Source: Solirubrobacterales bacterium
GTDB lineage: Bacteria; Actinomycetota; Thermoleophilia; Solirubrobacterales; 70-9
DNA: 32,306 nt
NCBI GenBank assembly: GCA_021154855.1
Contig: JAJKHV010000105.1
Span: 1 to 32,306 of the forward strand
Reading direction: 5' to 3'
Shown: one piece after another, positions 16,223 through 24,701 of the stretch
How the letters are laid out: every line of letters begins with the position of its first letter
Position numbering within the stretch: position 1 is the first letter of the stretch
Made by a program: the position numbers and the translations under genes
Notes under the pieces: generated by a model
Told to the model about the DNA's origin: nothing
The model's database searches: none
What the model saw: only the letters and a program-made list of their open reading frames with translations

Positions 16223-16273
16223 ATCGGTCGGCTATCGTCTCGGTAGCGAATAGATCGAGAACTGGAGGCTGTC

Positions 16274-17461
16274 GTGGCGAAGAGCGGAAGCGGCAAGTTT
16301 GGTGGTCGTGAGGTTGTGATCGTGGAGGCTGTGCGCACGCCGATCGGGCGTGGCCACGAGGAGAAGGGCTACTACAAGGACGTCCATCCCTCCAACCTCC
16401 TCGCCAAGGCTTACAGCGAGCTGTTCGAGCGGACCGGCGTCGATCCCGCCGAGACCGGTGACGTGATCGCCGGCTGCGCTCAGCAGTTCGGGGAGCAGGG
16501 GGTCAACATCGGGCGCAACGCCTGGCTCGAGGCCGGCCTGCCGATCGAGACGCCAGCGACCACGATCGACCGACAGTGCGGCTCCGCCCAGCAGGCCGTC
16601 AACTTCGCCGCCACCTTGATCGCCTCCGGGGTCCACGACGTCGCGGTCGGCGGTGGGGTCGAGCACATGGGGCATATCTCCTTCGCCGACGGCTACTCGG
16701 TGATGAAGGAGCATGGCGCGCCCTTCTCGCCAGAGCTGATGGAGCGGTATGACTTGATTCCGCAGGGCCTCTCGGCCGAGATGATCGCCGATAAGTGGGA
16801 GATCCCCCGCTCGGAGCTCGACGAGCTGGGCGTCCGCTCCCAGCAGCTCGCCGCCAAGGCGACCGAGGAGGGTCGCTTCGAGCGCGAGATCGTGCCGTTC
16901 AGCGTCAACGGTGACACCTACGCCACCGACCAGGGCATCCGCCCCGAAACCTCGATCGAGGTTCTCTCTCAGCTCAAGCCGGCCTTCAAGGAGGACGGCA
17001 AGATCACCGCCGGCAACTCTTCACAGGTATCCGACGGCGCCGCCGCGGTGCTGCTGATGGCGAGGGAGAAGGCCGATGCGCTCGGGCTCGAGCCACGAGC
17101 GCGGATCTACGACCAGACGACGGTCGGCGTCGACCCGGTGATCATGCTCACCGGACCGATCCCGGCGACTCGCAAGCTGCTCGAGCGCAACGGGATGGAG
17201 ATGGACGACATCGACCTGATTGAGATCAACGAGGCCTTCGCCTCGGTCGTCGCCGCCTGGCGGCGTGAGCTTGACCCAGACATGGACAGGGTCAACGTCA
17301 ACGGTGGCGCGATCGCCCTCGGACATCCGCTCGGCTCGACCGGCGCCCGCTTGATCACGACCCTGCTGCACGAGATGGAGCGCACCGACAAGGAGATGGG
17401 CCTGGTGACGATGTGCTGTGGTGGCGGTCTCGGCACGGGCACTTTGATCCAAAGGATCTAA
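16274..17461 (+). CDS. Acetyl-CoA acyltransferase / thiolase
   Basis: [84 protein letters not shown] start with GGAGG upstream. Confidence 0.96.
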   Translation: MAKSGSGKFGGREVVIVEAVRTPIGRGHEEKGYYKDVHPSNLLAKAYSELFERTGVDPAETGDVIAGCAQQFGEQGVNIGRNAWLEAGLPIETPATTIDRQCGSAQQAVNFAATLIASGVHDVAVGGGVEHMGHISFADGYSVMKEHGAPFSPELMERYDLIPQGLSAEMIADKWEIPRSELDELGVRSQQLAAKATEEGRFEREIVPFSVNGDTYATDQGIRPETSIEVLSQLKPAFKEDGKITAGNSSQVSDGAAAVLLMAREKADALGLEPRARIYDQTTVGVDPVIMLTGPIPATRKLLERNGMEMDDIDLIEINEAFASVVAAWRRELDPDMDRVNVNGGAIALGHPLGSTGARLITTLLHEMERTDKEMGLVTMCCGGGLGTGTLIQRI

Positions 17462-17471
17462 GGTCGTGTAG

Positions 17472-17493
17472 GTTCCCTCCTCAGCGAGGGAAC
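17472..17493 (+). terminator. Hairpin after the thiolase stop, candidate attenuator/terminator
   Basis: 8-bp stem GTTCCCTC-CTCAGC-GAGGGAAC; no clear U-tract follows. Confidence 0.35.
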
Positions 17494-17507
17494 GAAGGGG
17501 GATCGCT

Positions 17508-17975
17508 TTGGGAATGCGCGGGATAACAGTGCTGATCGGAATGCTCGTCCTGCCATTGCTGCTCGCCGCTTGTGGCAGTAGCGCAAACTCGGACAGCGGT
17601 CCGACGATCTCGAAAGCGGCCTTCGTCAAGAAGGTGGATGCGGTTTGCAGCGGCGGCAACAAACGGATGGAAGTCGCCTTCGCGCATTTCCTCGAAGCAA
17701 ACAAAAACATCAAGCATCCGAGCAAAGCCGACTTCGAAGCGCTGGTCGGGAAGGTCCTGGTTCCGAACCTGAAGCGGGAAATCAAGGAGATCCGTGCGAT
17801 CGGCGCCCCGAGCGGCGATGAGGACAAGGTCGGCGAAATACTCACGGCGCTGGAAGAAGGCCTCGAAACGGCTGAAAGCAATCCGCAGGCAGCTGTCAAC
17901 AGCAGCGAAGCCGTTTTCGGCATCTCGAGCAGGCTCGCCAAGGAATATGGCCTCGAAGTCTGCGGCAGTCGGTAG
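17508..17975 (+). CDS. Putative lipoprotein of unknown function
   Basis: Signal peptide with lipobox LLLAAC-GSSANSDSG; AAGGGGG upstream of the TTG (alternative ATG at 17514). Confidence 0.75.
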   Translation: MGMRGITVLIGMLVLPLLLAACGSSANSDSGPTISKAAFVKKVDAVCSGGNKRMEVAFAHFLEANKNIKHPSKADFEALVGKVLVPNLKREIKEIRAIGAPSGDEDKVGEILTALEEGLETAESNPQAAVNSSEAVFGISSRLAKEYGLEVCGSR

Positions 17976-18096
17976 GGACGGCAGTCAAGCGCGCTGTTCG
18001 CGATCGGGTTGCGGCAGCGGTGGTGGCAGCGGCTTCGAAGCTGCGGCGAACTAGGCCTTGGCTGGGCGGCCAGTCGGCCGCTATGCTCCGCGGCCG

Positions 18097-19275
18097 ATGG
18101 ACCTGACCCTCTCGCCCTCCGAGCAGCAGTTCCGCGACGAGGTCCGCGCCTGGATCGAAGCGAACCATCCGGGACCGGAGCCCGAGGCCGGCCTCGATGA
18201 GGTGATGGCCTTCCGCCGTCAGTGGCAGCTGAAGTTGCACGCCGCCGGCTGGGCCGGCATTTCCTGGCCCGAGGAGTACGGCGGCCGCGGCGCCACGCTG
18301 ATCGAGCAGGCGATCTTCGTCGGCGAGGCGGCGCGTCAGGAAGCCCCCAGCCCAGCCAATGTCCTTGGCTTGGCGATGGGCGGTCCCGTGGTGATCGCTC
18401 ACGGAACCGACGCGCAGAAGCAGCGTTACCTGGAGCCGATCCTGACCGGTGATGAGATCTGGTGCCAGGGCTTCTCCGAGCCCGAGTCGGGCTCGGACCT
18501 CGCCTCGCTGAAGACCCGTGCCGTCAAGGACGGCGACGAATGGGTGGTCAGTGGCCAGAAGGTCTGGACCACCTTTGCCCAGTACGCGAAGTGGTGCATG
18601 CTCGTCGCCCGCACCGACCCTGAGGCTCCCAAGCACAAGGGGCTCACCTACTTCCTGATGGACATGGAGCAGGAGGGGGTGGAAGCAAAGCCGCTGGTGC
18701 AGATAACCGGCGAGGGCGAGTTCAACGAGGTCTTCATGGACGAAGCGCGGATTCCTGACTCCAACGTCGTCGGCGGTGTCGGAAACGGCTGGGGAGTGGC
18801 GATCACGACGCTGATGAACGAGCGGGCCGGCCTTGCCTTCGGCGCGATCGCCCAGATCCAGAACAGCCTCAGCGGGCTGGCCAGGCTGGCCAAAGAGGTC
18901 CGCGTCAACGGCGGCACCGCCGCTGAGGACACCTATTTCCGGCAGCGGATCGCCCAGCTCCATATCGAGGCCGAGACGATGCGCCTGAACGCTTATCGCG
19001 GCCTGACCAAGACGATGCAGTCGGGTATCCCCGGCCCGGAGGGCTCTCTGGGCAAGTGGCAGTGGGCCGATATCAACCAGGGCCTGACCGAGCTGGCGCT
19101 GGAGATCGAGGGTGCCTACGCACCGTTGGCCCGCGGCGGGAAGAACGCGATCGACAACGGCGCTTGGCAGTACGGCTTCCTGCGTTCGCGTGCCAACTCG
19201 ATCGAGGGCGGCACCACCGACATCCTCAAGAACATCATCGCCGAGCGCGTGCTCGGCCTGCCGAGGCTGCGCTAG
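18097..19275 (+). CDS. Acyl-CoA dehydrogenase (FadE-like, first of an adjacent pair)
   Basis: MDLTLSPSEQQFRDEVRAWIEANHP, GFSEPESGSDLASLKTRAVKDGDEWVVSGQKVWTTFA, ANSIEGGTTDILKNIIAERVLGLPR. Confidence 0.95.
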   Translation: MDLTLSPSEQQFRDEVRAWIEANHPGPEPEAGLDEVMAFRRQWQLKLHAAGWAGISWPEEYGGRGATLIEQAIFVGEAARQEAPSPANVLGLAMGGPVVIAHGTDAQKQRYLEPILTGDEIWCQGFSEPESGSDLASLKTRAVKDGDEWVVSGQKVWTTFAQYAKWCMLVARTDPEAPKHKGLTYFLMDMEQEGVEAKPLVQITGEGEFNEVFMDEARIPDSNVVGGVGNGWGVAITTLMNERAGLAFGAIAQIQNSLSGLARLAKEVRVNGGTAAEDTYFRQRIAQLHIEAETMRLNAYRGLTKTMQSGIPGPEGSLGKWQWADINQGLTELALEIEGAYAPLARGGKNAIDNGAWQYGFLRSRANSIEGGTTDILKNIIAERVLGLPRLR

Positions 19276-20397
19276 ATGTACTTCGATCTCACTGACGAGC
19301 AGCAGGCGATCAAAGCGACCGCCCACGATTTCCTCGCCTCCCACTTCAAATCTGAGCGGCTGCGCGAGATCGCCGCCAGCGACGATGGCTTTGATGCCGA
19401 CGGCTGGACCGAGATGGCCGAGCTGGGCTGGACCGGCTTGGCCGTGCCGGAGGAGTGGAGCGGACAGGGGCTCGGCATCGTCGAGCTGGCCGTCCTCTTC
19501 GAGGAGATGGGCTACGCGCTGGCCCCGTCGCCGCTCTTCTCCAACACGATCGCCGGCCTCGCGCTGACCCTCTGCGGCTCCGACGATCTGCGCGAGCGCT
19601 ACCTGCGGCCGCTGGCCACCGGCGAGGTGCGCGGCACGCCGGCGCTCTGGGATGCCGGCTCGCCCGTGACCCCTGGCAGCTTCACCATGGAGGCCAAGGC
19701 CGACGGCGACGGAGTGATCCTCAACGGCGAGAAGATCCTCGTCCCCGACGCGGCAAGTGCCGACTTCTTCCTCGTCGCCACCTCGGATGGCAAGCGTCAC
19801 CTGATCGAGCGTGGCGCCGACGGCGTCACCGTCACCGCCGAACCGTCGATCGATCCCACCCGCCGCTTTTCCTCGGTCCGCTTCGACGGCGTTCGGGTAG
19901 CCGCAGTCGACACGCTGCCTGGCGCCGCGGCCGACTATTACCCGGTCTTCTTTCGCCTCTGCGTCGCCCTTGCCGCGGAGTCGACCGGGATTGCGCAGCG
20001 GACGATGGAGATGGCCGTCGAATACGCCAAAGACCGCCAGCAGTTCGGTCGTCCGATCGGCGCCTACCAGGCGGTCTCGCACCGCTGCGCGCAGATGCTG
20101 CTCGAGACAGAGAACGCCCGCTCGGCCGTCTACGGGGCCGCCTGGGCCGCGGACGCTGAGCCGCAGTCGTTGCCGCTGGCCGCCTCGACCGCGAAGGCTT
20201 ACGCTTCTGACGCCGGCTGGCGGGTTGCCGACGCCTCGATCCAGGTCCACGGCGGCATCGGCTTCACCTGGGAGCACGACCTCCACTTCTTCCTCAAGCG
20301 CGCTCGCTCCAACGCGGCGATCTTCGGCGACGCCAAGTGGCACCGCGAACGGGTCGCCGACGCCGTGCTCTCTCGCGACGCGCTGAGCGCGGTTTAG
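19276..20397 (+). CDS. Acyl-CoA dehydrogenase (FadE-like, second of pair)
   Basis: MYFDLTDEQQAIKATAHDFLASHF, GLAVPEEWSGQGLGIVELAVLFEEMG, QFGRPIGAYQAVSHRCAQMLLE, HGGIGFTWEHDLHFFLKRA; starts immediately after the previous stop. Confidence 0.94.
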   Translation: MYFDLTDEQQAIKATAHDFLASHFKSERLREIAASDDGFDADGWTEMAELGWTGLAVPEEWSGQGLGIVELAVLFEEMGYALAPSPLFSNTIAGLALTLCGSDDLRERYLRPLATGEVRGTPALWDAGSPVTPGSFTMEAKADGDGVILNGEKILVPDAASADFFLVATSDGKRHLIERGADGVTVTAEPSIDPTRRFSSVRFDGVRVAAVDTLPGAAADYYPVFFRLCVALAAESTGIAQRTMEMAVEYAKDRQQFGRPIGAYQAVSHRCAQMLLETENARSAVYGAAWAADAEPQSLPLAASTAKAYASDAGWRVADASIQVHGGIGFTWEHDLHFFLKRARSNAAIFGDAKWHRERVADAVLSRDALSAV

Positions 20398-20408
20398 CCG
20401 GCCGCGAG

Positions 20409-21449
20409 ATGGGCGCCCTCGAGCGGATTTCGGTCGCCGCGATAGGCACTTCGGTGGCGGACCTCGAGGCGGAGGCGCTGCGTGCCGAGGCGGCGGGAGT
20501 CGAGTGCGTCTGGGCGCCGGAGCTGTTTCGCAGCGCCGCCACCCAAGCCGCTTACCTGGCCGCAAAGACGACCAAAATCAACGTCGCCACCGGGATCGTC
20601 TGGGCCTTCACCCGCAGCCCCTTCATCCACGCGGTCAGCGCCCTCGACATCGACGAGATGTCCGGCGGTCGCTTTCGCCTCGGCATGGGCGCCGGCGTCA
20701 AGCGCCTCAACGAGACTTGGCACAACGCCGACTACGGCAAGCCGGCGCCGCATCTGCGCGAGGCGATCGAGGCAACGCGCTTGATCATGCAGCATGCCGG
20801 CGCCGGGGAGCCGATTCGCTACGAGGGCTCCTATTACGACATCGACATCAAGGGCTGGATCCGGCCGCATCCCGCGGTGCGCGAGTCGGTGCCGATCTAC
20901 ACCGCGGGCATCCAGAGCGGGATGTGCCGGATGGCCGGCGACGTCGCCGACGGGCTGATCGGCCATCCGATCCAGAGCCTGCGCTGGATCGACGAGGTCG
21001 TCGTCGATGCCTTCGAAACGGGCCTCAGCCGCTCCGGCCGCGAGCGCAAGGACTTCGACTACCTGCCCACCGTCTGCTGCGCCATAGACGACGACGAGGC
21101 GCGCGCGATCGAGATGGCCCGGCGCACGATCTCCTTCTACGCCACCGTCAAGACCTACATGCCGCTCTGGGAGCTGCATGGTTTCGGCGACAACGCCGCT
21201 GCCGCGGGTGACGCCTTCCGCCGCGGTGATCTGACCGCGGTGCCCGCTGCGATCAGCGACGAGATGGTCGAGACCTACTGCGCCGCCGGCCCACTCGACA
21301 AGGTCAGGGGCCGGGTGGAGGCGACCGCCGAGCGCGCTGACGGTCTCTTCCTCACGCCGCCCACTTACTTCATCTCTCCCGAAGAGCTCTCCGAGTTCCA
21401 AAACCGGATCATCGACGCCTTCGGCCCCGCCGCATCGCTACCCCGTTGA
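20409..21449 (+). CDS. LLM-class (F420-dependent type) oxidoreductase
   Basis: VECVWAPELFRSAATQAAYLAAKTTKINVATGIVWAFTRSPFIHAVSALDIDEMSGGRFRLGMGAGVKRLNETWH. Confidence 0.92.
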   Translation: MGALERISVAAIGTSVADLEAEALRAEAAGVECVWAPELFRSAATQAAYLAAKTTKINVATGIVWAFTRSPFIHAVSALDIDEMSGGRFRLGMGAGVKRLNETWHNADYGKPAPHLREAIEATRLIMQHAGAGEPIRYEGSYYDIDIKGWIRPHPAVRESVPIYTAGIQSGMCRMAGDVADGLIGHPIQSLRWIDEVVVDAFETGLSRSGRERKDFDYLPTVCCAIDDDEARAIEMARRTISFYATVKTYMPLWELHGFGDNAAAAGDAFRRGDLTAVPAAISDEMVETYCAAGPLDKVRGRVEATAERADGLFLTPPTYFISPEELSEFQNRIIDAFGPAASLPR

Positions 21450-21450
21450 A

Positions 21451-21654
21451 CTACTCGTCGCGCGGGGTGATGCGAAAGGTCGAGACGACCTCGGCCTGCT
21501 CTGCCTCTGGATGCACGACGTAGGCGCTGGGACCTCCGCCAAACCAGCCGGAGCTCTCGTTGTCGGCGACGAAGATGCCGGGATGGTGCTTGCCGTCGCC
21601 ATCCTCGACCCAGACCTCGTCGCCCTCCTTGAAGCCGTGCTCGATCTCGCTCAC
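21451..21654 (-). CDS. Small hypothetical protein (67 aa)
   Basis: MSEIEHGFKEGDEVWVEDGDGKHHPGIFVADNESSGWFGGGPSAYVVHPEAEQAEVV; compact ORF, GWFGGGP motif. Confidence 0.6.
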   Translation of the reverse strand: MSEIEHGFKEGDEVWVEDGDGKHHPGIFVADNESSGWFGGGPSAYVVHPEAEQAEVVSTFRITPRDE

Positions 21655-21731
21655 GCGATCCAGACTAGCCGTTCGCGAGACGGCCCGGCCCCTCTGGTGG
21701 CGGTAGAGACCCCGGCCCGGCGTATCGCCCG

Positions 21732-22256
21732 CTATGGGCAGACGACGATCAGGTGGAAATCGGCATCCGCGTCAGCTCCTTTTTCGTCGCGGGTGCGCAC
21801 CTCGATCGCGTTGGGATTCGCCGGCGAGGTATTGGTCTGGGCATAGCCTGGCCCCGGCACCGAAGTTCCGGCGTTGTCGCGACCCGCGACGTTGGCGCAG
21901 CCGCTGATGTTGATCGGCAATGTGACCGTGACCGCTCCACCGCCCTCGGCTGCGGTGATCGTCGCATCGCTGGCCCGGGCGAGCGCTGCGCTTCCGGCGC
22001 CGGCCGGGTTGTTGACAACGGCCCAGTAGGTATGGGACGCGCGCTGTGCCGCCGGCACAACGCCAAGCTTGTTGGTGTTGATCTGGTAGCCGGTGAGCGT
22101 CTTGTGCTTGATCTTGCCGGCGCCGATCGTCTGCTTCTTGATCGCCCCGCCGTTGATCGTCTGGGCCGCGTAGGCGGTCCCGGCCAGGGCAATGACCAGG
22201 GCGACGATCGCCACGATCATCGCCGGCGAAGGCCGTCTGTCTGTCAGCTTCCTCAT
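21732..22256 (-). CDS. Secreted protein with N-terminal SPAMIVA-type signal and INGGAIKKQTI...L-type beta-repeat motif (lineage-restricted family)
   Basis: RRPSPAMIVAIVALVIALAGTAYAAQTINGGAIKKQTIGAGKIKHKTLTGYQINTNKLG; followed by an Ig/beta-like region. Confidence 0.8.
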   Translation of the reverse strand: MRKLTDRRPSPAMIVAIVALVIALAGTAYAAQTINGGAIKKQTIGAGKIKHKTLTGYQINTNKLGVVPAAQRASHTYWAVVNNPAGAGSAALARASDATITAAEGGGAVTVTLPINISGCANVAGRDNAGTSVPGPGYAQTNTSPANPNAIEVRTRDEKGADADADFHLIVVCP

Positions 22257-22306
22257 CGAGACTCCCTTCTCGAGATCTGGCTTTCGGTGTTCGGAGCCTT
22301 TGGGCG

Positions 22307-22975
22307 CTACCCAGCCAGAGAGCCGACGAAACGCTCGAAGGCAGCCATATCTCTCACGGCCGGACCGTGACCGGGCAGGATCAGAGCCGGATTCAGCTCG
22401 GCGAGCCTGCGGATCGAGCGACGGTTCTCAGCAGGGTCATAGGTGAAGATCCGTGGTGGCTCGGCGAGCATCGGCCGCCCTGTCGCGTAGCTCATATTGC
22501 GGATCACATCGCCGCAGATCGCCACGCGGTCTTTTTCCCGGAAAAAGATGACCTCGCCGCGGGAGTGCCCCGGCGCGTGGATCACCCGAAATCCCGCCAC
22601 CTCGTCTCCCTCCCGTAGGACGCGCTCGACCTCGTACGGCGGCCCCTGCCAGATGCTCTTGATCAGTCGGTTGACAGGGTTGTCTGGCGCGGCCTCCTGC
22701 ATCTGCCGCCGCCCTTCCGTCGCTTCGACGTCATCGGCGTGACAGGCAAGCGGGATTGCGCGCGCTTCGCAGACGTCCTTGGCGACGCCCTGGTGGTCGG
22801 GATGAGCGTGGGTCAGGGCAAGCATCGAGATATCGAGGCCCTCCAGCTCGGCGAAGATGCGGCGCCGGTCCCAGCGCCGGCCGGCGTCGATCAGCACGTC
22901 CTCTGCCAAGTAGACGTTGATCGAGGGTGATGGAAGCTCCTTGAGGCGCCAGACCCCAGGCGCGAGCGACTTCAT
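22307..22975 (-). CDS. MBL-fold metallo-hydrolase
   Basis: LTHAHPDHQGVAKDVC (HxHxDH), HAPGHSRGEVIFF, ICGDVIRNM, PGHGPAV motifs. Confidence 0.95.
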   Translation of the reverse strand: MKSLAPGVWRLKELPSPSINVYLAEDVLIDAGRRWDRRRIFAELEGLDISMLALTHAHPDHQGVAKDVCEARAIPLACHADDVEATEGRRQMQEAAPDNPVNRLIKSIWQGPPYEVERVLREGDEVAGFRVIHAPGHSRGEVIFFREKDRVAICGDVIRNMSYATGRPMLAEPPRIFTYDPAENRRSIRRLAELNPALILPGHGPAVRDMAAFERFVGSLAG

Positions 22976-23226
22976 CAGTGCTTGCCGATGCCCATCGTTC
23001 CGCGCGGATCGCCACTGTGCTCGGCCAAGTCTTCCAGCTCGATGATCTTGCGCTCACCTTCGACTCGGGCCGGATGGTCAGCGGCAAGTGGCTCGATCAG
23101 CCGGCGAATTCGGTTGCGGACCTGCAGCGCGAAGTGGGGGGTGGAGGCACCCGCCAAGACGCGGATGTCCTCCGGGCTGACCTGGTGGGCATCGCCGAGC
23201 AGCTCGGGGCTCTCCGCCTCGCTCAC
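22975..23226 (-). CDS. Small conserved-looking hypothetical protein (83 aa), translationally coupled
   Basis: GTG start at 23226 overlaps the upstream stop (GTGA); its stop overlaps the MBL start (ATGA); SPEDIRVLAGASTPHFALQVRNRIRRLIEPL. Confidence 0.75.
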   Translation of the reverse strand: MSEAESPELLGDAHQVSPEDIRVLAGASTPHFALQVRNRIRRLIEPLAADHPARVEGERKIIELEDLAEHSGDPRGTMGIGKH

Positions 23227-24593
23227 GATTCGCCCCCGATCTTCGCCAGTTCGGCGAGCTGGTCGATCTCCGCTTGCTGATTCACGTCGATGGCCTCCTG
23301 GTCTCCGATTACCCAAACATGGTTGTAGAAGGCGCGCGTCGGGTCGGTCGTGTAGCCCGGCTTGACGTCGAGCAGGTATTCGCGCAGCGCCTTGGGCAGC
23401 GTATCGGCGTCGTCGCTGAGCAGCAGCGGCCCCCACGTGCCCGAGGCCGAGAGCGGCGCCGCGACCGCGGCGTCCAGTGGCGAGTCACTGCGGGCAACCA
23501 CAAAGCCGTGACCGGGGTCGTTGACGTTCCAGCCGAAGTCGCCGCTGCTGTAGCGAGCGAGGGCGATCGCGTTTTCGACCGCTTCCTCGCCGGATACGCG
23601 CCGCACCTTCTTGTCGACCTTTGCTGCTTCCCGGACCACATCGGATGAGATCGCCGAGGATGGGCCGAGGACGTAGACGGGCACTTTCGGATGGCGCTTC
23701 AGCGCTTTGAGCGTTGCCGCCGGAAGCTTCTTGGCGCCGCTGAAGAGGACTGGGTCGCCCGACCGCGCCGCCCACGCCGCCGCCGGCATGGCGAGGCCCG
23801 GCTCGTCTTCGGAGGCGAGAACGATGTGATCTGGAGGGCCATCGAGCAGTTCGTCCCGCAGGGTCGCGATTGCCGCCGCGAGAGTCGCGGCGTCTGAGCC
23901 TTTGACCGGCGTCGTCTTCAGCCCTTCCGGCGCCGGGGCGCTGCCGATCGAGAACGCTTGGACTCCTTTCGTGCTGCTGTCACCGCGGGGGTCCAAGGCT
24001 GCCAAGGCTTGTGATGTGGCATCCGGCAGGTCATCGTCGGCGGAGACCAGCAGCGGCGCCTGAACCGGCGCCGCCATCAGGACCGCAGCGGCAATCGCTC
24101 CCTGCCATTCCCCTTCGTCGACGATCGTCACCGCTGCCGGCCGTTGCGCTGCGGTTGCGGAGGGAAAGACGGCCAATGCCACTCCGGCAGCTGTCGAGGC
24201 CGGATCTGATCCGCCGACGCGCGTCGTGTTGTTGGTCGCGAAAGACGGATAGCCCAGTTCTTCGGCCGCCGCTGCGGTCGGGGTCTGCTTCTCTTCGCTC
24301 ACCTCTGGCGGCGGCGCCGATACCGGTGCCGGTTTGCCGGAATTCTGGTTCGAGTCGCCACCCCCCAAGACCGCAGCGACGAGGAAGACAACGGCAACGA
24401 CGACCAGGCCGGCTATTGCCTTGAGCGCCCCCGGCATCGATTTACGCTTCCGCTTGGCGGTCTTAGGCGCCACCGGTTTGGCCTTTGTCTGCCCTTTTGG
24501 TTTGGGCGCCGCCGCTTTGGCCTCGGCTTTCGGCGAGCCGTCCACCGGCTCCGACGCGGGGATCTCGGCGTTGATGGGCTGCTTGCGGGCCAC
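23223..24593 (-). CDS. Membrane-anchored cell-wall-binding-repeat-like (CWB2-type) protein
   Basis: Basic N-terminus, TM (AIAGLVVVAVVFLVAAVLGGG), then NNTTRVGGSDPASTAAGVALAVFP, VYVLGPSSAISSDVV and VARSDSPLDAAVAAPLSA; GTG start. Confidence 0.75.
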   Translation of the reverse strand: MARKQPINAEIPASEPVDGSPKAEAKAAAPKPKGQTKAKPVAPKTAKRKRKSMPGALKAIAGLVVVAVVFLVAAVLGGGDSNQNSGKPAPVSAPPPEVSEEKQTPTAAAAEELGYPSFATNNTTRVGGSDPASTAAGVALAVFPSATAAQRPAAVTIVDEGEWQGAIAAAVLMAAPVQAPLLVSADDDLPDATSQALAALDPRGDSSTKGVQAFSIGSAPAPEGLKTTPVKGSDAATLAAAIATLRDELLDGPPDHIVLASEDEPGLAMPAAAWAARSGDPVLFSGAKKLPAATLKALKRHPKVPVYVLGPSSAISSDVVREAAKVDKKVRRVSGEEAVENAIALARYSSGDFGWNVNDPGHGFVVARSDSPLDAAVAAPLSASGTWGPLLLSDDADTLPKALREYLLDVKPGYTTDPTRAFYNHVWVIGDQEAIDVNQQAEIDQLAELAKIGGES

Positions 24594-24647
24594 GACCGGA
24601 AAGCTACAGGCGAGACATGGCTGGCTGGTCAGCTAGTCTGATACTGG

Positions 24648-24663
24648 TTGACTGACCAGTCAA
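24648..24663. promoter_or_regulatory. Putative TetR-family (FadR-like) operator TTGACTGACCAGTCAA
   Basis: Perfect 7-bp inverted repeat TTGACTG-AC-CAGTCAA upstream of an acyl-CoA dehydrogenase; core identical to the site at 16209-16222. Confidence 0.68.
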
Positions 24664-24701
24664 TCAACGGCAGGCCACCGTTACAGCTAAGAGGGGATCG
24701 A

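Noticed and set aside
17896-20565. 889-aa minus-strand ORF
   Set aside because: Antisense shadow of two clear acyl-CoA dehydrogenase genes in high-GC DNA; Arg/Gly/Ala/Leu-rich with no recognisable domain.
20394-21401. 335-aa minus-strand ORF opposite the LLM oxidoreductase
   Set aside because: Shadow ORF with no domain signal.
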